NCBI RefSeq assembly: GCF_014884385.1
Contig: NZ_WKFH01000003.1
Span: 2,388,001-2,452,000 of the forward strand
Length of the DNA stretch: 64,000 bases
Direction: 5' to 3'
Origin: Phycobacter azelaicus
Lineage (GTDB): Bacteria; Pseudomonadota; Alphaproteobacteria; Rhodobacterales; Rhodobacteraceae
Each line of letters begins with the position of its first letter. The stretch's first letter is position 1. Of this stretch, positions 6,732-15,459 are shown piece by piece. The notes below the pieces were generated by a model. That model had not been told where the DNA came from and ran no database searches. It saw nothing but the letters and a program-made list of their open reading frames with translations. Position numbers and translations under genes: made by a program.

Positions 6732-8477
6732 TCAACTGGCCGGAGCGGCGTCTTCCAGCCGCAGTTGTGGGCTTTGGCGACCGCCCCAGGTGTTGACCTC
6801 GAGGCGACCGGCAAAGTGGAACCTTGCGCCACCGTGCTCAAGCAGGCGGGGGCCCATAGCCGTGTCAAATGCGCCAAATGCAATCGCGTCGATCCCACCG
6901 CCAAGGCCATCGCTGAGCGACAGTTTCAGATGTGATTCTCCAACCCGTTTGGCAAAGCGCACTTCAAGATCGGGAAAGGCATAGCGCGGGGCGGGGGCGC
7001 CGGCACCAAATGGGCCAGCCTGCTCGATCTGTTCGATCAGGTCCACAGTGGCCGCGCCGGGCATCAGCATACCGTCGAGTTTCAGATCCGCCGCCCCCAG
7101 GTCTGCAGCCCCCTGCTTGGCCAATAGATCACTAAGACGGCTCATCGCCTCTTCGAGCTTGTCGCGCGCCACGGTCAGACCAGCAGCCATCTTGTGCCCG
7201 CCACCCTTGATCAAATGGCCTTCGCTGGCGAGGCGCTGGATGGCAGCGCCAAGGTCGATGCCGCTGACGGATCTGCCCGATCCCTTGCCCTCATCGCCGT
7301 CAAGGCCGATCACCACGGCGGGGCGACCTGCGGCCTCTTTCAGGCGCGAGGCGACGATGCCGACAACGCCGGGATGCCAGCCTTCTCCCGCCGCCCAGAC
7401 CAGCGGGGCGTCCAGACCGCGCGCTTCGGCCTGCTCCAGTGCAGCGGCGCGCACGGCGTTCTCGATGTCGCGGCGTTCGGTGTTGAGCTGGTCGAGCCGT
7501 TCCGCCAGGGCTGCCGCCTCATGCGGATTGTCCGTGGCCAGCAGGCGCGCGCCCAGATCCGCCTTGCCGATGCGCCCACCGGCGTTAACGCGCGGGCCAA
7601 GCAGGAAGCCAAGATGATAGGTAGAGGGCGCCGAATCCATCCGGCTGATATCGGCCAGCGCCACGAGCCCCACCCGTTTGCGCGCCGCCATGACCTTCAA
7701 TCCCTGACGCACCAAGGCCCGGTTGGCTCCAATCAGGGGCGCCACATCAGCTACGGTGGCCAGTGCCACCAGATCCAACAGCGCCATCAGGTCCGGACCA
7801 GGGCCCAGTCCCTTGTCGCGGGCCTGGCGGCGGACCTCGACCAGCATTAGGAAAACCACGCCTGCGGCACAGAAATAGCCCAAGTCCCCTTCTTCGTCTT
7901 GCCGGTTCGGGTTTACCACGGCGACGCAGTCCGGCAGGGTTTCCCCGCCGAGGTGGTGATCCAGTACGATGACATCGGCATCTTTGGCGGCGGCGATGGG
8001 CCCGTGCGAAAGCGTGCCGCAATCCACGCAGACAATCAGATCATGATCGCGGGCGAGCGCCGACATGGCGGCATCATTCGGCCCGTAGCCTTCATCAATG
8101 CGGTCGGGGATGTAAAGCGTTGCATCCTGCCCCATGGCGCGCAGCCAGACCAGCAGGAGGGCGGCAGAGCTGCCCCCGTCCACGTCATAGTCGGCAAAAA
8201 TCGCAATGCGCTGGCGCTGCTCGACGGCCTGCAGGAACCGCGCGGCGGCTTTCTCCATATCCTTCATGCGGCGGGGATCGGGCAGCAGATCCTTCAGGGC
8301 TGGCGTCAGGAACCCTGTGGCCTCATGGGTTGGAACGCCGCGTCGGGCCAGCACCTGACAGACGGCCGCAGGCAGGCCTGTTTGTTGCACCATTGCCTCG
8401 GCAGCGCGTTCCTGATCTATGCCGGGGCCAACCCAGCGGCGCCCTGAAAGAGACTGTTCAACCCCAAGAAAGCTCAC
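6732..8477 (-). CDS. recJ: Single-stranded-DNA-specific exonuclease RecJ
   Basis: RecJ degrades single-stranded DNA 5' to 3' in recombinational repair, base excision repair and mismatch repair. The 581-residue length is normal. DHH-family motifs are visible: ADYDVDG (motif I, near residue 96), VDCGT and DHHLGGE for the metal-binding aspartates and histidines. The DHHA1 region has GGGHKMAAG, and a C-terminal OB fold follows. The start is GTG at 8477, with gggag upstream on the minus strand. It is the last gene of a hom-glpX-recJ run, 103 nt after glpX with a hairpin between them. Confidence 0.97.
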   Translation of the reverse strand: MSFLGVEQSLSGRRWVGPGIDQERAAEAMVQQTGLPAAVCQVLARRGVPTHEATGFLTPALKDLLPDPRRMKDMEKAAARFLQAVEQRQRIAIFADYDVDGGSSAALLLVWLRAMGQDATLYIPDRIDEGYGPNDAAMSALARDHDLIVCVDCGTLSHGPIAAAKDADVIVLDHHLGGETLPDCVAVVNPNRQDEEGDLGYFCAAGVVFLMLVEVRRQARDKGLGPGPDLMALLDLVALATVADVAPLIGANRALVRQGLKVMAARKRVGLVALADISRMDSAPSTYHLGFLLGPRVNAGGRIGKADLGARLLATDNPHEAAALAERLDQLNTERRDIENAVRAAALEQAEARGLDAPLVWAAGEGWHPGVVGIVASRLKEAAGRPAVVIGLDGDEGKGSGRSVSGIDLGAAIQRLASEGHLIKGGGHKMAAGLTVARDKLEEAMSRLSDLLAKQGAADLGAADLKLDGMLMPGAATVDLIEQIEQAGPFGAGAPAPRYAFPDLEVRFAKRVGESHLKLSLSDGLGGGIDAIAFGAFDTAMGPRLLEHGGARFHFAGRLEVNTWGGRQSPQLRLEDAAPAS

Positions 8478-8496
8478 GCGTTTCTCCCACCAAAGA

Positions 8497-8522
8497 GGGC
8501 CGGTCCTGTGCGGAACCGGCCC
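8497..8522. terminator. Hairpin between glpX and recJ
   Basis: An 8-bp GC stem, gggccggt (8497-8504) and accggccc (8515-8522), is flanked by T-rich sequence on the plus side (gattttgtctttt) and only a short T-run on the minus side. It probably gives partial termination between glpX and recJ. Confidence 0.55.
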
Positions 8523-8580
8523 CGATTTTGTCTTTTACGCTTCCCTGCACAGCGCGGGCAAGAGGCCGTCGGTGCGCGGC

Positions 8581-9561
8581 TTAAGCTGCGTCAACCGGTG
8601 TGCGGTAGGACATGCGACGCACGGACCCTGTTTTCGAGCGCATCAGCAGCGTGGTGGTCTCAACCCAGCCCGGCTGGCGTTTGATCGCAGGCAGGAGCGA
8701 GCCGCCAGTTACACCTGTTGCAGCAAAGATCACGTCCTGCGTGACCATCTCGTCGCGGCTATAGATGCGATCCAGGTCAGTGATGCCGGCCTTGGCGGCG
8801 CGGCCCTTTTCGTCATCGTTGCGGAACAGGAGGCGGCCAAAGATCTGTCCGCCCATGCATTTAAGCGCAGCTGCCGCCAGAACGCCTTCGGGCGCGCCAC
8901 CCTGGCCCATGTACATGTCGATTCCGGTCACCTCGGATTCAGCGCAATGCATGACGCCGGCCACGTCGCCATCGGTGATCAGGCGGATTGCGGCGCCGGT
9001 TTCACGTACTTCTGCGATCATAGCTTCGTGACGCGGACGCTCCAGGATGCAGACGGTGATGTCCGACGGTGCGCAGCCCTTGGCCTTGGCCAGCGCCTCG
9101 ACCCGTTCGCGCGGGGACATGTCGAGAGAGACGACGCCCTCCGGGTAGCCGGGGCCGATGGCGAGCTTGTCCATGTAGGTGTCGGGTGCATGCAGCATCG
9201 AGCCGCGCGGCCCCATGGCGATGACGGTCAGCGCATTGGGCATGTCCTTCGCGGTCAGCGTGGTGCCTTCGAGCGGATCAAGCGCGATGTCCACGCCGGG
9301 GCCATTGCCGGTGCCGACCTCTTCACCGATGTACAGCATCGGGGCTTCGTCGCGCTCGCCTTCGCCGATGACCACGACGCCCTTAATGTCCAGAAGGTTC
9401 AGCTGTTCGCGCATTGCGTTTACCGCTGCCTGATCGGCGGCCTTTTCGTCGCCGCGTCCCACCAAAGAGGCAGAGGCAAGCGCAGCCTGTTCGGCGACCC
9501 GTGCGAGGCCAAGGGATAGCATGCGGTCGTGAAAGGTGTCGTCAGAGCTGGTCGAGGTCAT
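8581..9561 (-). CDS. glpX: Class II fructose-1,6-bisphosphatase
   Basis: It hydrolyses fructose 1,6-bisphosphate to fructose 6-phosphate in gluconeogenesis (in some relatives also sedoheptulose bisphosphate). The protein of 326 residues has the GlpX signatures GEGERDEAPML and DPLEGTT for Mg binding and substrate phosphate, plus LITDGDVAG. ATG 9561 is preferred over an in-frame TTG two codons upstream; agga lies at a fitting distance. It sits between hom and recJ on the same strand, an arrangement common in this family of bacteria without a clear functional link. Confidence 0.96.
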   Translation of the reverse strand: MTSTSSDDTFHDRMLSLGLARVAEQAALASASLVGRGDEKAADQAAVNAMREQLNLLDIKGVVVIGEGERDEAPMLYIGEEVGTGNGPGVDIALDPLEGTTLTAKDMPNALTVIAMGPRGSMLHAPDTYMDKLAIGPGYPEGVVSLDMSPRERVEALAKAKGCAPSDITVCILERPRHEAMIAEVRETGAAIRLITDGDVAGVMHCAESEVTGIDMYMGQGGAPEGVLAAAALKCMGGQIFGRLLFRNDDEKGRAAKAGITDLDRIYSRDEMVTQDVIFAATGVTGGSLLPAIKRQPGWVETTTLLMRSKTGSVRRMSYRTPVDAA

Positions 9562-9690
9562 ACTCAATAATCCTGTGTCAATCCGGTTCGGTTGATTGTC
9601 GATACCCCGTGCGGGGCGCTGCGGGCAAGGGATGATGCGTGAAGCGCCCGGGGTGCGGTCGCTCCATGCGCTGTTTTGATGGCGCGCGCG

Positions 9691-10977
9691 TCAGAGTTCT
9701 TCAATGCGCAGGGCCACCGGGGCGCCATCAACCACGCCCGTGGACGCCAGGCCGGAAATGGCATCATCGAGCATGGCGCTGGTGCATTTATGGGTGACGA
9801 TAAGGACCGGGGCCGTGGGTTCGGAATGTCCATACTGGCGCATCCGGTCAATTGAAACGCCGGCATCACCCAAGGCCGCGGCAACTTTTGCCAGCGCGCC
9901 CGGTTTGTCCTGCAGTGACAATCGCAGGTAGTAGGGAGCGGGCAGGCCAGAAATTGCCGAAGGCGCCTCTTGCAAGGATGTCGCTGGCTGGCCGAAAGTA
10001 GAGATGCGGAACCCCCGCGCGATATCGCAGATATCGCCAAGGACGGCGCTGGCGGTCGGTCCTTCACCGGCGCCTGGACCGCGCAGAACGATTTGATCCA
10101 CGGCATCGCCTTCGATCACGACCATGTTGGTGCCGCCTTCAAGCTGACCAAGCGGAGAACTCGCAGGCACGAGGCAGGGCGCCATGCGCTGCTCAAGGCC
10201 GCGGGCGGATTTCTGGGCCACACCAAGGAGTTTGATCCGGAAGCCCATGTCCGCCGCATGGCGGATGTCTTCGATGGCGATGCGCTGGATACCTTCGAGC
10301 TGGACATTGCAGAAATCGGGCTTGGTGCCAAAGGCGATCGCGGCCAAGAGCGCCAGTTTGTGACCGGCATCGATCCCGCCCACGTCCAGGTTCGGATCCG
10401 CTTCCAAGTAACCAAGGCGCCCGCATTCCTCAAACAGTGCGTTATATCCGCGACCGGAGGCTTCCATCTGGGTCAGGATATAGTTGCAGGTGCCGTTCAT
10501 CACGCCCATGACGCGTGTGATTTCATTCCCTGCAAGGCCCTCAGTAAGGGATTTGATCACTGGAATGCCACCTGCAACGGCGGCTTCAAAACGGATCACG
10601 CGACCTGCTGCCTCGGCCTGCTCGGCTAAGGCTTGTCCGTGAATCGCCAAGAGTGCTTTGTTTGCAGTCACAACATCCTTGCCCGACGCCAGAGCGGCTT
10701 CGGTCGCCTCCTTGGCAGCGCCTTCATGACCGCCCATCAGTTCCACAAAGACGTCCACATCGTCACGCCGGGCGAGTGAGACTGGATCTGTCTCCCAGGC
10801 GTAGGAGGAGAGGGACACGCCGCGGTCCTTCTCTGCATCACGGGCCGACACGGCGGTGATCACGATCGGACGGCCAGTTCGCGCCTCAAGCAGTTCGGCC
10901 TGGCGGCGAATGATTCTCACCACGCCTACGCCGACGGTGCCCAAACCTGCAATTCCAAGGCGAAGCGGCTCTGTCAT
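9691..10977 (-). CDS. hom: Homoserine dehydrogenase
   Basis: It reduces aspartate 4-semialdehyde to homoserine for threonine and methionine synthesis. The 428 residues show an N-terminal Rossmann motif (GIAGLGTVGVGV), the cofactor/substrate region TANKALLA, the catalytic domain with GVMNGTCNYIL and a lysine-containing segment near residue 200. A C-terminal ACT domain (RLSLQDKPGALAKVA) indicates feedback control, normally by threonine. The gene starts the hom-glpX-recJ run and is preceded by about 125 nt of non-coding sequence. Confidence 0.97.
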   Translation of the reverse strand: MTEPLRLGIAGLGTVGVGVVRIIRRQAELLEARTGRPIVITAVSARDAEKDRGVSLSSYAWETDPVSLARRDDVDVFVELMGGHEGAAKEATEAALASGKDVVTANKALLAIHGQALAEQAEAAGRVIRFEAAVAGGIPVIKSLTEGLAGNEITRVMGVMNGTCNYILTQMEASGRGYNALFEECGRLGYLEADPNLDVGGIDAGHKLALLAAIAFGTKPDFCNVQLEGIQRIAIEDIRHAADMGFRIKLLGVAQKSARGLEQRMAPCLVPASSPLGQLEGGTNMVVIEGDAVDQIVLRGPGAGEGPTASAVLGDICDIARGFRISTFGQPATSLQEAPSAISGLPAPYYLRLSLQDKPGALAKVAAALGDAGVSIDRMRQYGHSEPTAPVLIVTHKCTSAMLDDAISGLASTGVVDGAPVALRIEEL

Positions 10978-11102
10978 GGCGGGAGGTCCTTTGTCTCAAC
11001 TCGTTTGCCCCGCCTTAGCGGGTTCGGGCCGGCGGTGCAACGTTGCGCGCGAGAGCAGCGCTTATAAAGAAGGGTGACGGTGGCCTTGATGACAAAAACC
11101 GG

Positions 11103-11366
11103 TCAGTTTTGAGCGCGCCGCAGGGCCTCGGCCCGCGCTTTGAGACGCGCGCTGCGGGCATCGAGCTGTTGTTCCAGTTCGGCGCTCTGTTCTTGCGGAG
11201 TCGGGAGCGGAGGAACGCCTTCGTCCAGAGGCAGCAACGCAGGGTAATCGGCGCCTTTCAGGTCGGGCGTCAGGCGATCCTCTATTTCCGGCACGCGGGT
11301 GCAGGCGGGGCTTGCGGCGACCAGCACGATCAGCAGGGCGGGTTTAAGGATATGACGTTGGATCAT
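11103..11366 (-). CDS. Small putative lipoprotein, 87 aa
   Basis: The N-terminus has two basic residues, a hydrophobic run (ALLIVLVAA) and a possible lipobox ending SPAC, so lipid attachment at the cysteine is likely though the box is not ideal. The rest is a short proline-rich linker and an amphipathic helix rich in Glu, Arg and Ala (QSAELEQQL...LKARAEALR), possibly a coiled coil. I do not recognise a family. It is encoded upstream of hom and divergent from the TetR gene. Confidence 0.6.
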   Translation of the reverse strand: MIQRHILKPALLIVLVAASPACTRVPEIEDRLTPDLKGADYPALLPLDEGVPPLPTPQEQSAELEQQLDARSARLKARAEALRRAQN

Positions 11367-11408
11367 CTTGACGGGTCTCGGCTCCGTGGGGGCGCGTGGC
11401 GACGCACT

Positions 11409-11455
11409 CCTCCTTGATGCACAATTGCTTCTTCTCGCACAAGGAGGGCTTTTTT
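11409..11455 (+). terminator. Terminator-like structure just before the tetR operator
   Basis: The arms cctccttg (11409-11416) and caaggagg (11440-11447) pair over 8 bp, with a further tgc/gca pairing inside, and gctttttt follows. No plus-strand gene precedes it. It may block read-through into the regulator gene or act as a leader structure. Confidence 0.45.
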
Positions 11456-11471
11456 CTGAACATATGTTCAG
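11456..11471. promoter_or_regulatory. Palindromic operator of the TetR-family gene
   Basis: ctgaacatatgttcag is a perfect 16-bp palindrome ending 13 nt before the regulator's start codon. The TGAAC...GTTCA form is typical of TetR/AcrR operators, and the position predicts negative autoregulation. Confidence 0.75.
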
Positions 11472-11484
11472 TTAGCTTGATGTC

Positions 11485-12072
11485 ATGGCACGTACGCAAG
11501 GCTCTCATTCCGATATCACTGGCCCGCGCATTCGCGAAGCGGCGCTGAGGCTGTTTGCGCAGCATGGCTTCGCGGCGGTCTCCATGCGGCAAATCGCGGC
11601 GGATGTGGGCGTACAGGCAGGAGCTTTGTACAACTACACCTCTGACAAGCAGAGCCTGTTGTTCAGCCTCATGCAGGGCCACATGAGTGATCTGATCGAG
11701 GCTTGGAAGAGCCAGCCTACGACGGACAATGCGGTGAGCGAGCTGGAGCGTTTTGTGCGCTTCCACATCCGCTATCACATGGAGCGCCCGGACGCGGTTT
11801 TTATCGCATACATGGAACTGCGCAATCTGACGGCAGAAAACTTCGCCACGATCGAAGCGATGCGCGGCAGCTATGAGAATGCGTTGGAAACCGTTCTAAA
11901 GCAGGGGGTGACCGAAGGGGTTTTCCAGATCCCGGATACCAAAATCGCCACGCTGGCGGTGATTGCCATGCTGAACGGGGTGATGACCTGGTATCGCGCG
12001 GGTGGCCGATTGTCGCTGGAAGAGGTCGAAACGATCTATTGGGACATGGTGCGCAAGGCCGTTTCGGCCTGA
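11485..12072 (+). CDS. TetR/AcrR-family transcriptional regulator
   Basis: A 195-residue one-domain-plus-ligand-domain repressor. The N-terminal helix-turn-helix is clear: REAALRLFAQHGF, then MRQIAADVGVQAGALYNY near residues 15-55. The C-terminal half is helical and would bind a ligand, with a segment near residues 140-180 typical of regulators of fatty-acid or acyl-CoA genes, though the effector cannot be deduced. A perfect palindrome lies immediately upstream. The nearest downstream genes are convergent, so the regulon is not evident from context. Confidence 0.93.
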   Translation: MARTQGSHSDITGPRIREAALRLFAQHGFAAVSMRQIAADVGVQAGALYNYTSDKQSLLFSLMQGHMSDLIEAWKSQPTTDNAVSELERFVRFHIRYHMERPDAVFIAYMELRNLTAENFATIEAMRGSYENALETVLKQGVTEGVFQIPDTKIATLAVIAMLNGVMTWYRAGGRLSLEEVETIYWDMVRKAVSA

Positions 12073-12080
12073 CGCGAAAG

Positions 12081-12105
12081 CTGCCTCCAGCGTGGCCGGA
12101 GGCAG
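12081..12105. terminator. Hairpin between convergent tetR and pirin genes
   Basis: The arms ctgcctcc (12081-12088) and ggaggcag (12098-12105) form an 8-bp GC-rich stem in the gap between two convergent genes. There is no clear T-run on either side, so it is a weak bidirectional terminator candidate. Confidence 0.4.
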
Positions 12106-12121
12106 ATGAGTACGCTGGCGC

Positions 12122-13033
12122 TCAATGCGCTGGTTTGATGAAGGTGCCGTTGTTCAAATCCCGAAAGGCCTGGCGCAGCTCTTCCTGGGTGTTCATCACA
12201 ATGGGGCCGTGCCAGGCGACGGGTTCCTCGATCGGTGCGCCGGAAATCAGCAGAAAACGAATGCCGTCCGGACCGGCCTGAACGGTGATCTCATCGCCGG
12301 TGCCAAAGCGCACCAGGGTGCGGTCGCCTGACATATCCCTAATGTGCAATTCTTCTCCGGCAACCTCTTTTTCCAGCAGTACCCCTTGTGGGCGCGAGGC
12401 GTCCACAAAGGCGCCTTGCCCCTCGAATATATAGGCGAAGGCCCGGCGATAGGTATCGATCTTGAAGGTCTTGCGCACACCGGCCGGCACATAGACATCC
12501 AGGTATTGTGGATCGGCAGCGATACCGTCCACCGGGCCGGTTTTTCCCCAAAACTCACCCACGATGACTTTCACGCGGGTGCCGTCGTCGTCGATGATCT
12601 CGGGGATGTCCTTGCCTTGAACATCCTGATAGCGAGGCGCGGTCATCTTCTGGCTGGAGGGAAGGTTGCCCCAAAGCTGGAAGCCATGCATCTGACCGTT
12701 GATGTTTCCTTTCGGCATCTCCTGATGCAGGATTCCGGAGCCGGCGGTCATCCATTGCACGTCGCCGGCGCCGAGTGTGCCGGTGTTGCCGAGTGAGTCG
12801 CCATGTTCCACGGTTCCCGAAAGTACATAGGTGATCGTCTCGATCCCCCGGTGCGGGTGCCAGGGAAAGCCACGTAGATAGTCCTGCGGGAACTCATTGC
12901 GAAAATCGTCGAACAGCAGAAACGGGTCCAGCTCGCTCGGGTCCTGAAAACCGAAGGCGCGATGCAGTTTCACGCCGGCGCCCTCCATCGTGGGCATGGC
13001 GTTGCGGGTCTCGAGGATTGGTCTGATGGACAT
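12122..13033 (-). CDS. Pirin family protein (cupin)
   Basis: A 303-residue bicupin. The start at 13033 has ggaga 7 nt upstream and gives the usual pirin N-terminus; the frame is open to 13357 but the extra residues are not protein-like. The first cupin holds the metal-binding PWHPHRGIETIT and the later MTAGSGILHQE with its glutamate. Bacterial pirins are non-haem iron proteins, some with quercetinase activity and others thought to be regulators, so the specific role is open. It is divergent from a 3-hydroxyisobutyrate dehydrogenase-like gene. Confidence 0.92.
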   Translation of the reverse strand: MSIRPILETRNAMPTMEGAGVKLHRAFGFQDPSELDPFLLFDDFRNEFPQDYLRGFPWHPHRGIETITYVLSGTVEHGDSLGNTGTLGAGDVQWMTAGSGILHQEMPKGNINGQMHGFQLWGNLPSSQKMTAPRYQDVQGKDIPEIIDDDGTRVKVIVGEFWGKTGPVDGIAADPQYLDVYVPAGVRKTFKIDTYRRAFAYIFEGQGAFVDASRPQGVLLEKEVAGEELHIRDMSGDRTLVRFGTGDEITVQAGPDGIRFLLISGAPIEEPVAWHGPIVMNTQEELRQAFRDLNNGTFIKPAH

Positions 13034-13269
13034 GCTGCTGTCTCCTGGCGTGTACGCTAGAAACAGAAATAGGCAGGATTTCCGCCCCGGCAAATACGCA
13101 CAGGCCGACACTGATTGTGCGAAAACGCGCAAGGGAGGCGGTTCCAATGGCCGGTGCGAATGCCTTTTCGGTCGTGAACGGTCCGTGCCTGTCGCTTTCT
13201 TTGGTGTTTTGGGCCGGGAACCCCCGCAAGCTTGTAGCGATAGGACATCAGCAAAGTGAGGGCACCATT

Positions 13270-14238
13270 GTGGAAGCAGGATTGAAAACCGGCTTTGTCG
13301 GGTTGGGAAATGTGGGCGGCAAGCTGGCAGGAAGCCTGCTGCGCAATGGTGTGACACTCAGCGTGCACGATCTTGATGCGGGGCTGGTTGCAGGGTTTGT
13401 GGCCCGAGGAGCGGCTGCCGGAGGCTCTCCCGCGGAAATGATGAAAGATTGCGATGTCGTGATCACCTGCCTGCCGTCGCCAGCGGCTTGTGATGCCGTA
13501 ATGCAGGAGATGCTGCCTCATGTGTCAGACGGCAAGATCTGGATCGAAATGTCGACCACCGACGAAGCTGAGGTGCGGCGCCTGGCATCCGCGTTTGAGG
13601 CGCGCGGTGGGCTTGCTATGGAATGTCCGGTTTCCGGTGGATGTCACCGGGCGGATACCGGTAACATTTCCATCTTTGCTGGTGGGTCGCGCGCGGGCTT
13701 TGATCGGGTTCTGCCGCTATTGACCATTCTGGGGCGGCGGGTGTTGCACACCGGTGAGATCGGCACGGCCAGCACACTCAAAGTGATGACCAACTACCTA
13801 GCGACGGCTAATCTTTTGACCTTATGTGAAGCGCTCACGGTGATGAAGGCGGCGGGCATCGATCTGGCGGTCACATATGAGGCGATCCGCATCAGCTCGG
13901 GCACATCCTTTGTGCACGAGACCGAAAGCCAGTTGATCCTGTCGGGCAATCGTGACGTCAATTTCACCATGGATCTTGTGCTGAAGGATGTCGGCCTATT
14001 TCAGGAAATTGCCGAGCGCAATGACGTGCCGCTTGAGCTGTCGCCCGAGGTGATCCGTATCATGAAGGACGGTCAGGCCCGCTATGGTGCACGGGCGCAA
14101 TCGGACCAGATCATCGAGCGGCTCGAAGAGGCCGCAGGCGTTAGCGTTCTGGCAGATGGCTTCCCGACCGAGCTGATTGACGATGAGCCGGAGGAGCGCG
14201 GCCATGAGGTGACGATTCGAAAGCTCGCTGCAGAGTAG
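13270..14238 (+). CDS. NAD(P)-dependent beta-hydroxyacid dehydrogenase (3-hydroxyisobutyrate dehydrogenase family)
   Basis: The Rossmann motif GFVGLGNVGG begins nine residues after a GTG start at 13270, which has gtgagg upstream. The substrate region has PVSGGCHRAD in place of the usual DAPVSGG, and the catalytic lysine region reads LKVMTNYLA. The length is 322 residues, standard for the family (3-hydroxyisobutyrate, tartronate semialdehyde or related substrates). A second candidate start at 13147 has a better ribosome binding site (gggagg) but would add 41 residues that look unlike any family member. The substrate cannot be fixed. Confidence 0.88.
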   Translation: MEAGLKTGFVGLGNVGGKLAGSLLRNGVTLSVHDLDAGLVAGFVARGAAAGGSPAEMMKDCDVVITCLPSPAACDAVMQEMLPHVSDGKIWIEMSTTDEAEVRRLASAFEARGGLAMECPVSGGCHRADTGNISIFAGGSRAGFDRVLPLLTILGRRVLHTGEIGTASTLKVMTNYLATANLLTLCEALTVMKAAGIDLAVTYEAIRISSGTSFVHETESQLILSGNRDVNFTMDLVLKDVGLFQEIAERNDVPLELSPEVIRIMKDGQARYGARAQSDQIIERLEEAAGVSVLADGFPTELIDDEPEERGHEVTIRKLAAE

Positions 14239-14320
14239 GGAGCTTTGGGCCACGCCGGGGCTGTTCGTCGGCGCCGTTTCAGGCTATGCCGCGCGAGACG
14301 ACGCGACAGGAGGCAGGCGC

Positions 14321-14803
14321 ATGAAGGACGAGGTAGTGGCAACGATAGAAGCATCGGCGCCGCGGCGCATTATGGGGGTTGGCATGCTGGCGGCCGTTGG
14401 CGTGATCCTGTTGTATGTCGCTTTCTCAACGCCTCCCTCCGCTGCCTGGCTGGTGTTTCTGCTGGTGGTAGGGCTTGGTGCGCTCGTGCTGGCCGTGCGC
14501 ATGTGGCAGGCCACAGCGTATCGGATCGAGCTGACCGAAGAGGTCCTGCGCTGTAGCGATGGCACCGAGATCGCGCGCGTCGCCGATATTGAGACCATCG
14601 ACCGCGGCTTTTTCGCCTTCAAGCCATCGAACGGCTTTCTGATGCGCCGGAAAACCCCCGGCCCCCGCGCCTGGTTTCCCGGCCTGTGGTGGCGCATGGG
14701 CCGACGCATCGGAGTGGGCGGCGTCACACCCGGCGCTCACAGCAAGGCGATGTCTGAAATCCTGGCTGCCATGATCGCCAAGCGGGACCTGGGGCTTGAG
14801 TGA
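14321..14803 (+). CDS. Two-helix membrane protein, 160 aa
   Basis: A ggagg ribosome binding site precedes the start. After a short cytoplasmic N-terminus there are two transmembrane helices (about residues 18-36 and 42-60), then a beta-rich domain of about 95 residues (ATAYRIELTEEVLRCSDG...) that resembles the bacterial PH-like domains following paired helices. I cannot name the family firmly. It follows the dehydrogenase gene by 82 nt on the same strand and may be cotranscribed. No function is proposed. Confidence 0.75.
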   Translation: MKDEVVATIEASAPRRIMGVGMLAAVGVILLYVAFSTPPSAAWLVFLLVVGLGALVLAVRMWQATAYRIELTEEVLRCSDGTEIARVADIETIDRGFFAFKPSNGFLMRRKTPGPRAWFPGLWWRMGRRIGVGGVTPGAHSKAMSEILAAMIAKRDLGLE

Positions 14804-14859
14804 TACGAAAAGGGCCACGTCCTGCGACGTGACCCCGAACGACCAGTGTGGTTGGCGGG

Positions 14860-15456
14860 TCAGAGACCCATTGCGTTGTCGCTGTGACTATTGCCGTTTG
14901 GCGTGTCGTCCACGAACACCACCTGTGGCGCGAAACGCGGACGGGTGAAGACGAAGTTGGTTATTTCCATGGTGGGCAGGCCGACGCGAAAAGCGGGTTC
15001 CACCGTGTTCTTTGTTTCTACCAGGATCACGCGCTCTTGATCGGGCATCGAGGGCAGATCGTCCTTGACCAGATGGATGGTTGCATCTGTCCATTCAGTG
15101 AACCCGCCACCGCGGACCTTGGACCAGTCCACGTAATAGCTTTGATCAGCCTCGTCCCAGCGCACCACCGAGACCCGCATGTCATAGGTCGTGTCACCAC
15201 GCAACAGCAGGGTGCCCATGGTGTACATGCTGTCCAGATAGGTGTTGTTGACGTAGTTTGTCTCGCGGGAGATCAGGTCCGAAATGGTATAGGCTGCCTT
15301 CAAGTTGATGCTTTCCTGCCGGAACGCATCAAAGAAGGTGTAAAACGCAGCCAACAACCCCAGAAGCAAAGGGGTGTAGATTGCAAATTCTACCGAAACG
15401 GACCCTTCGGTGTCTCGTGAGAATGACGTCAGACGGTGTCTCAGGGCTTTGAACAT
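14860..15456 (-). CDS. TadE/TadG-like pseudopilin, 198 aa
   Basis: The N-terminus has a short basic leader followed by EGSVSVEFAIYTPLLLGLLAAFYTFFDAF, whose opening matches the type IVb minor-pilin signature with the conserved Glu after the processing site. The single hydrophobic helix would anchor it in the inner membrane for Tad/Flp pilus biogenesis or adherence. The remaining periplasmic part is beta-rich and variable, as usual for these minor pilins. It is the last of three same-strand genes with the same N-terminal architecture; the gap to the second gene is 3 nt. The main tad ATPase and secretin genes are not in the window. Confidence 0.85.
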   Translation of the reverse strand: MFKALRHRLTSFSRDTEGSVSVEFAIYTPLLLGLLAAFYTFFDAFRQESINLKAAYTISDLISRETNYVNNTYLDSMYTMGTLLLRGDTTYDMRVSVVRWDEADQSYYVDWSKVRGGGFTEWTDATIHLVKDDLPSMPDQERVILVETKNTVEPAFRVGLPTMEITNFVFTRPRFAPQVVFVDDTPNGNSHSDNAMGL

Positions 15457-15459
15457 GGT

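Noticed and set aside
13147..13269. Upstream start for the 3-hydroxyisobutyrate dehydrogenase-like protein with a better ribosome binding site
   Set aside because: It would add 41 residues absent from the family ahead of the Rossmann motif; the GTG at 13270 gives the standard N-terminus. It is kept as an alternative only.
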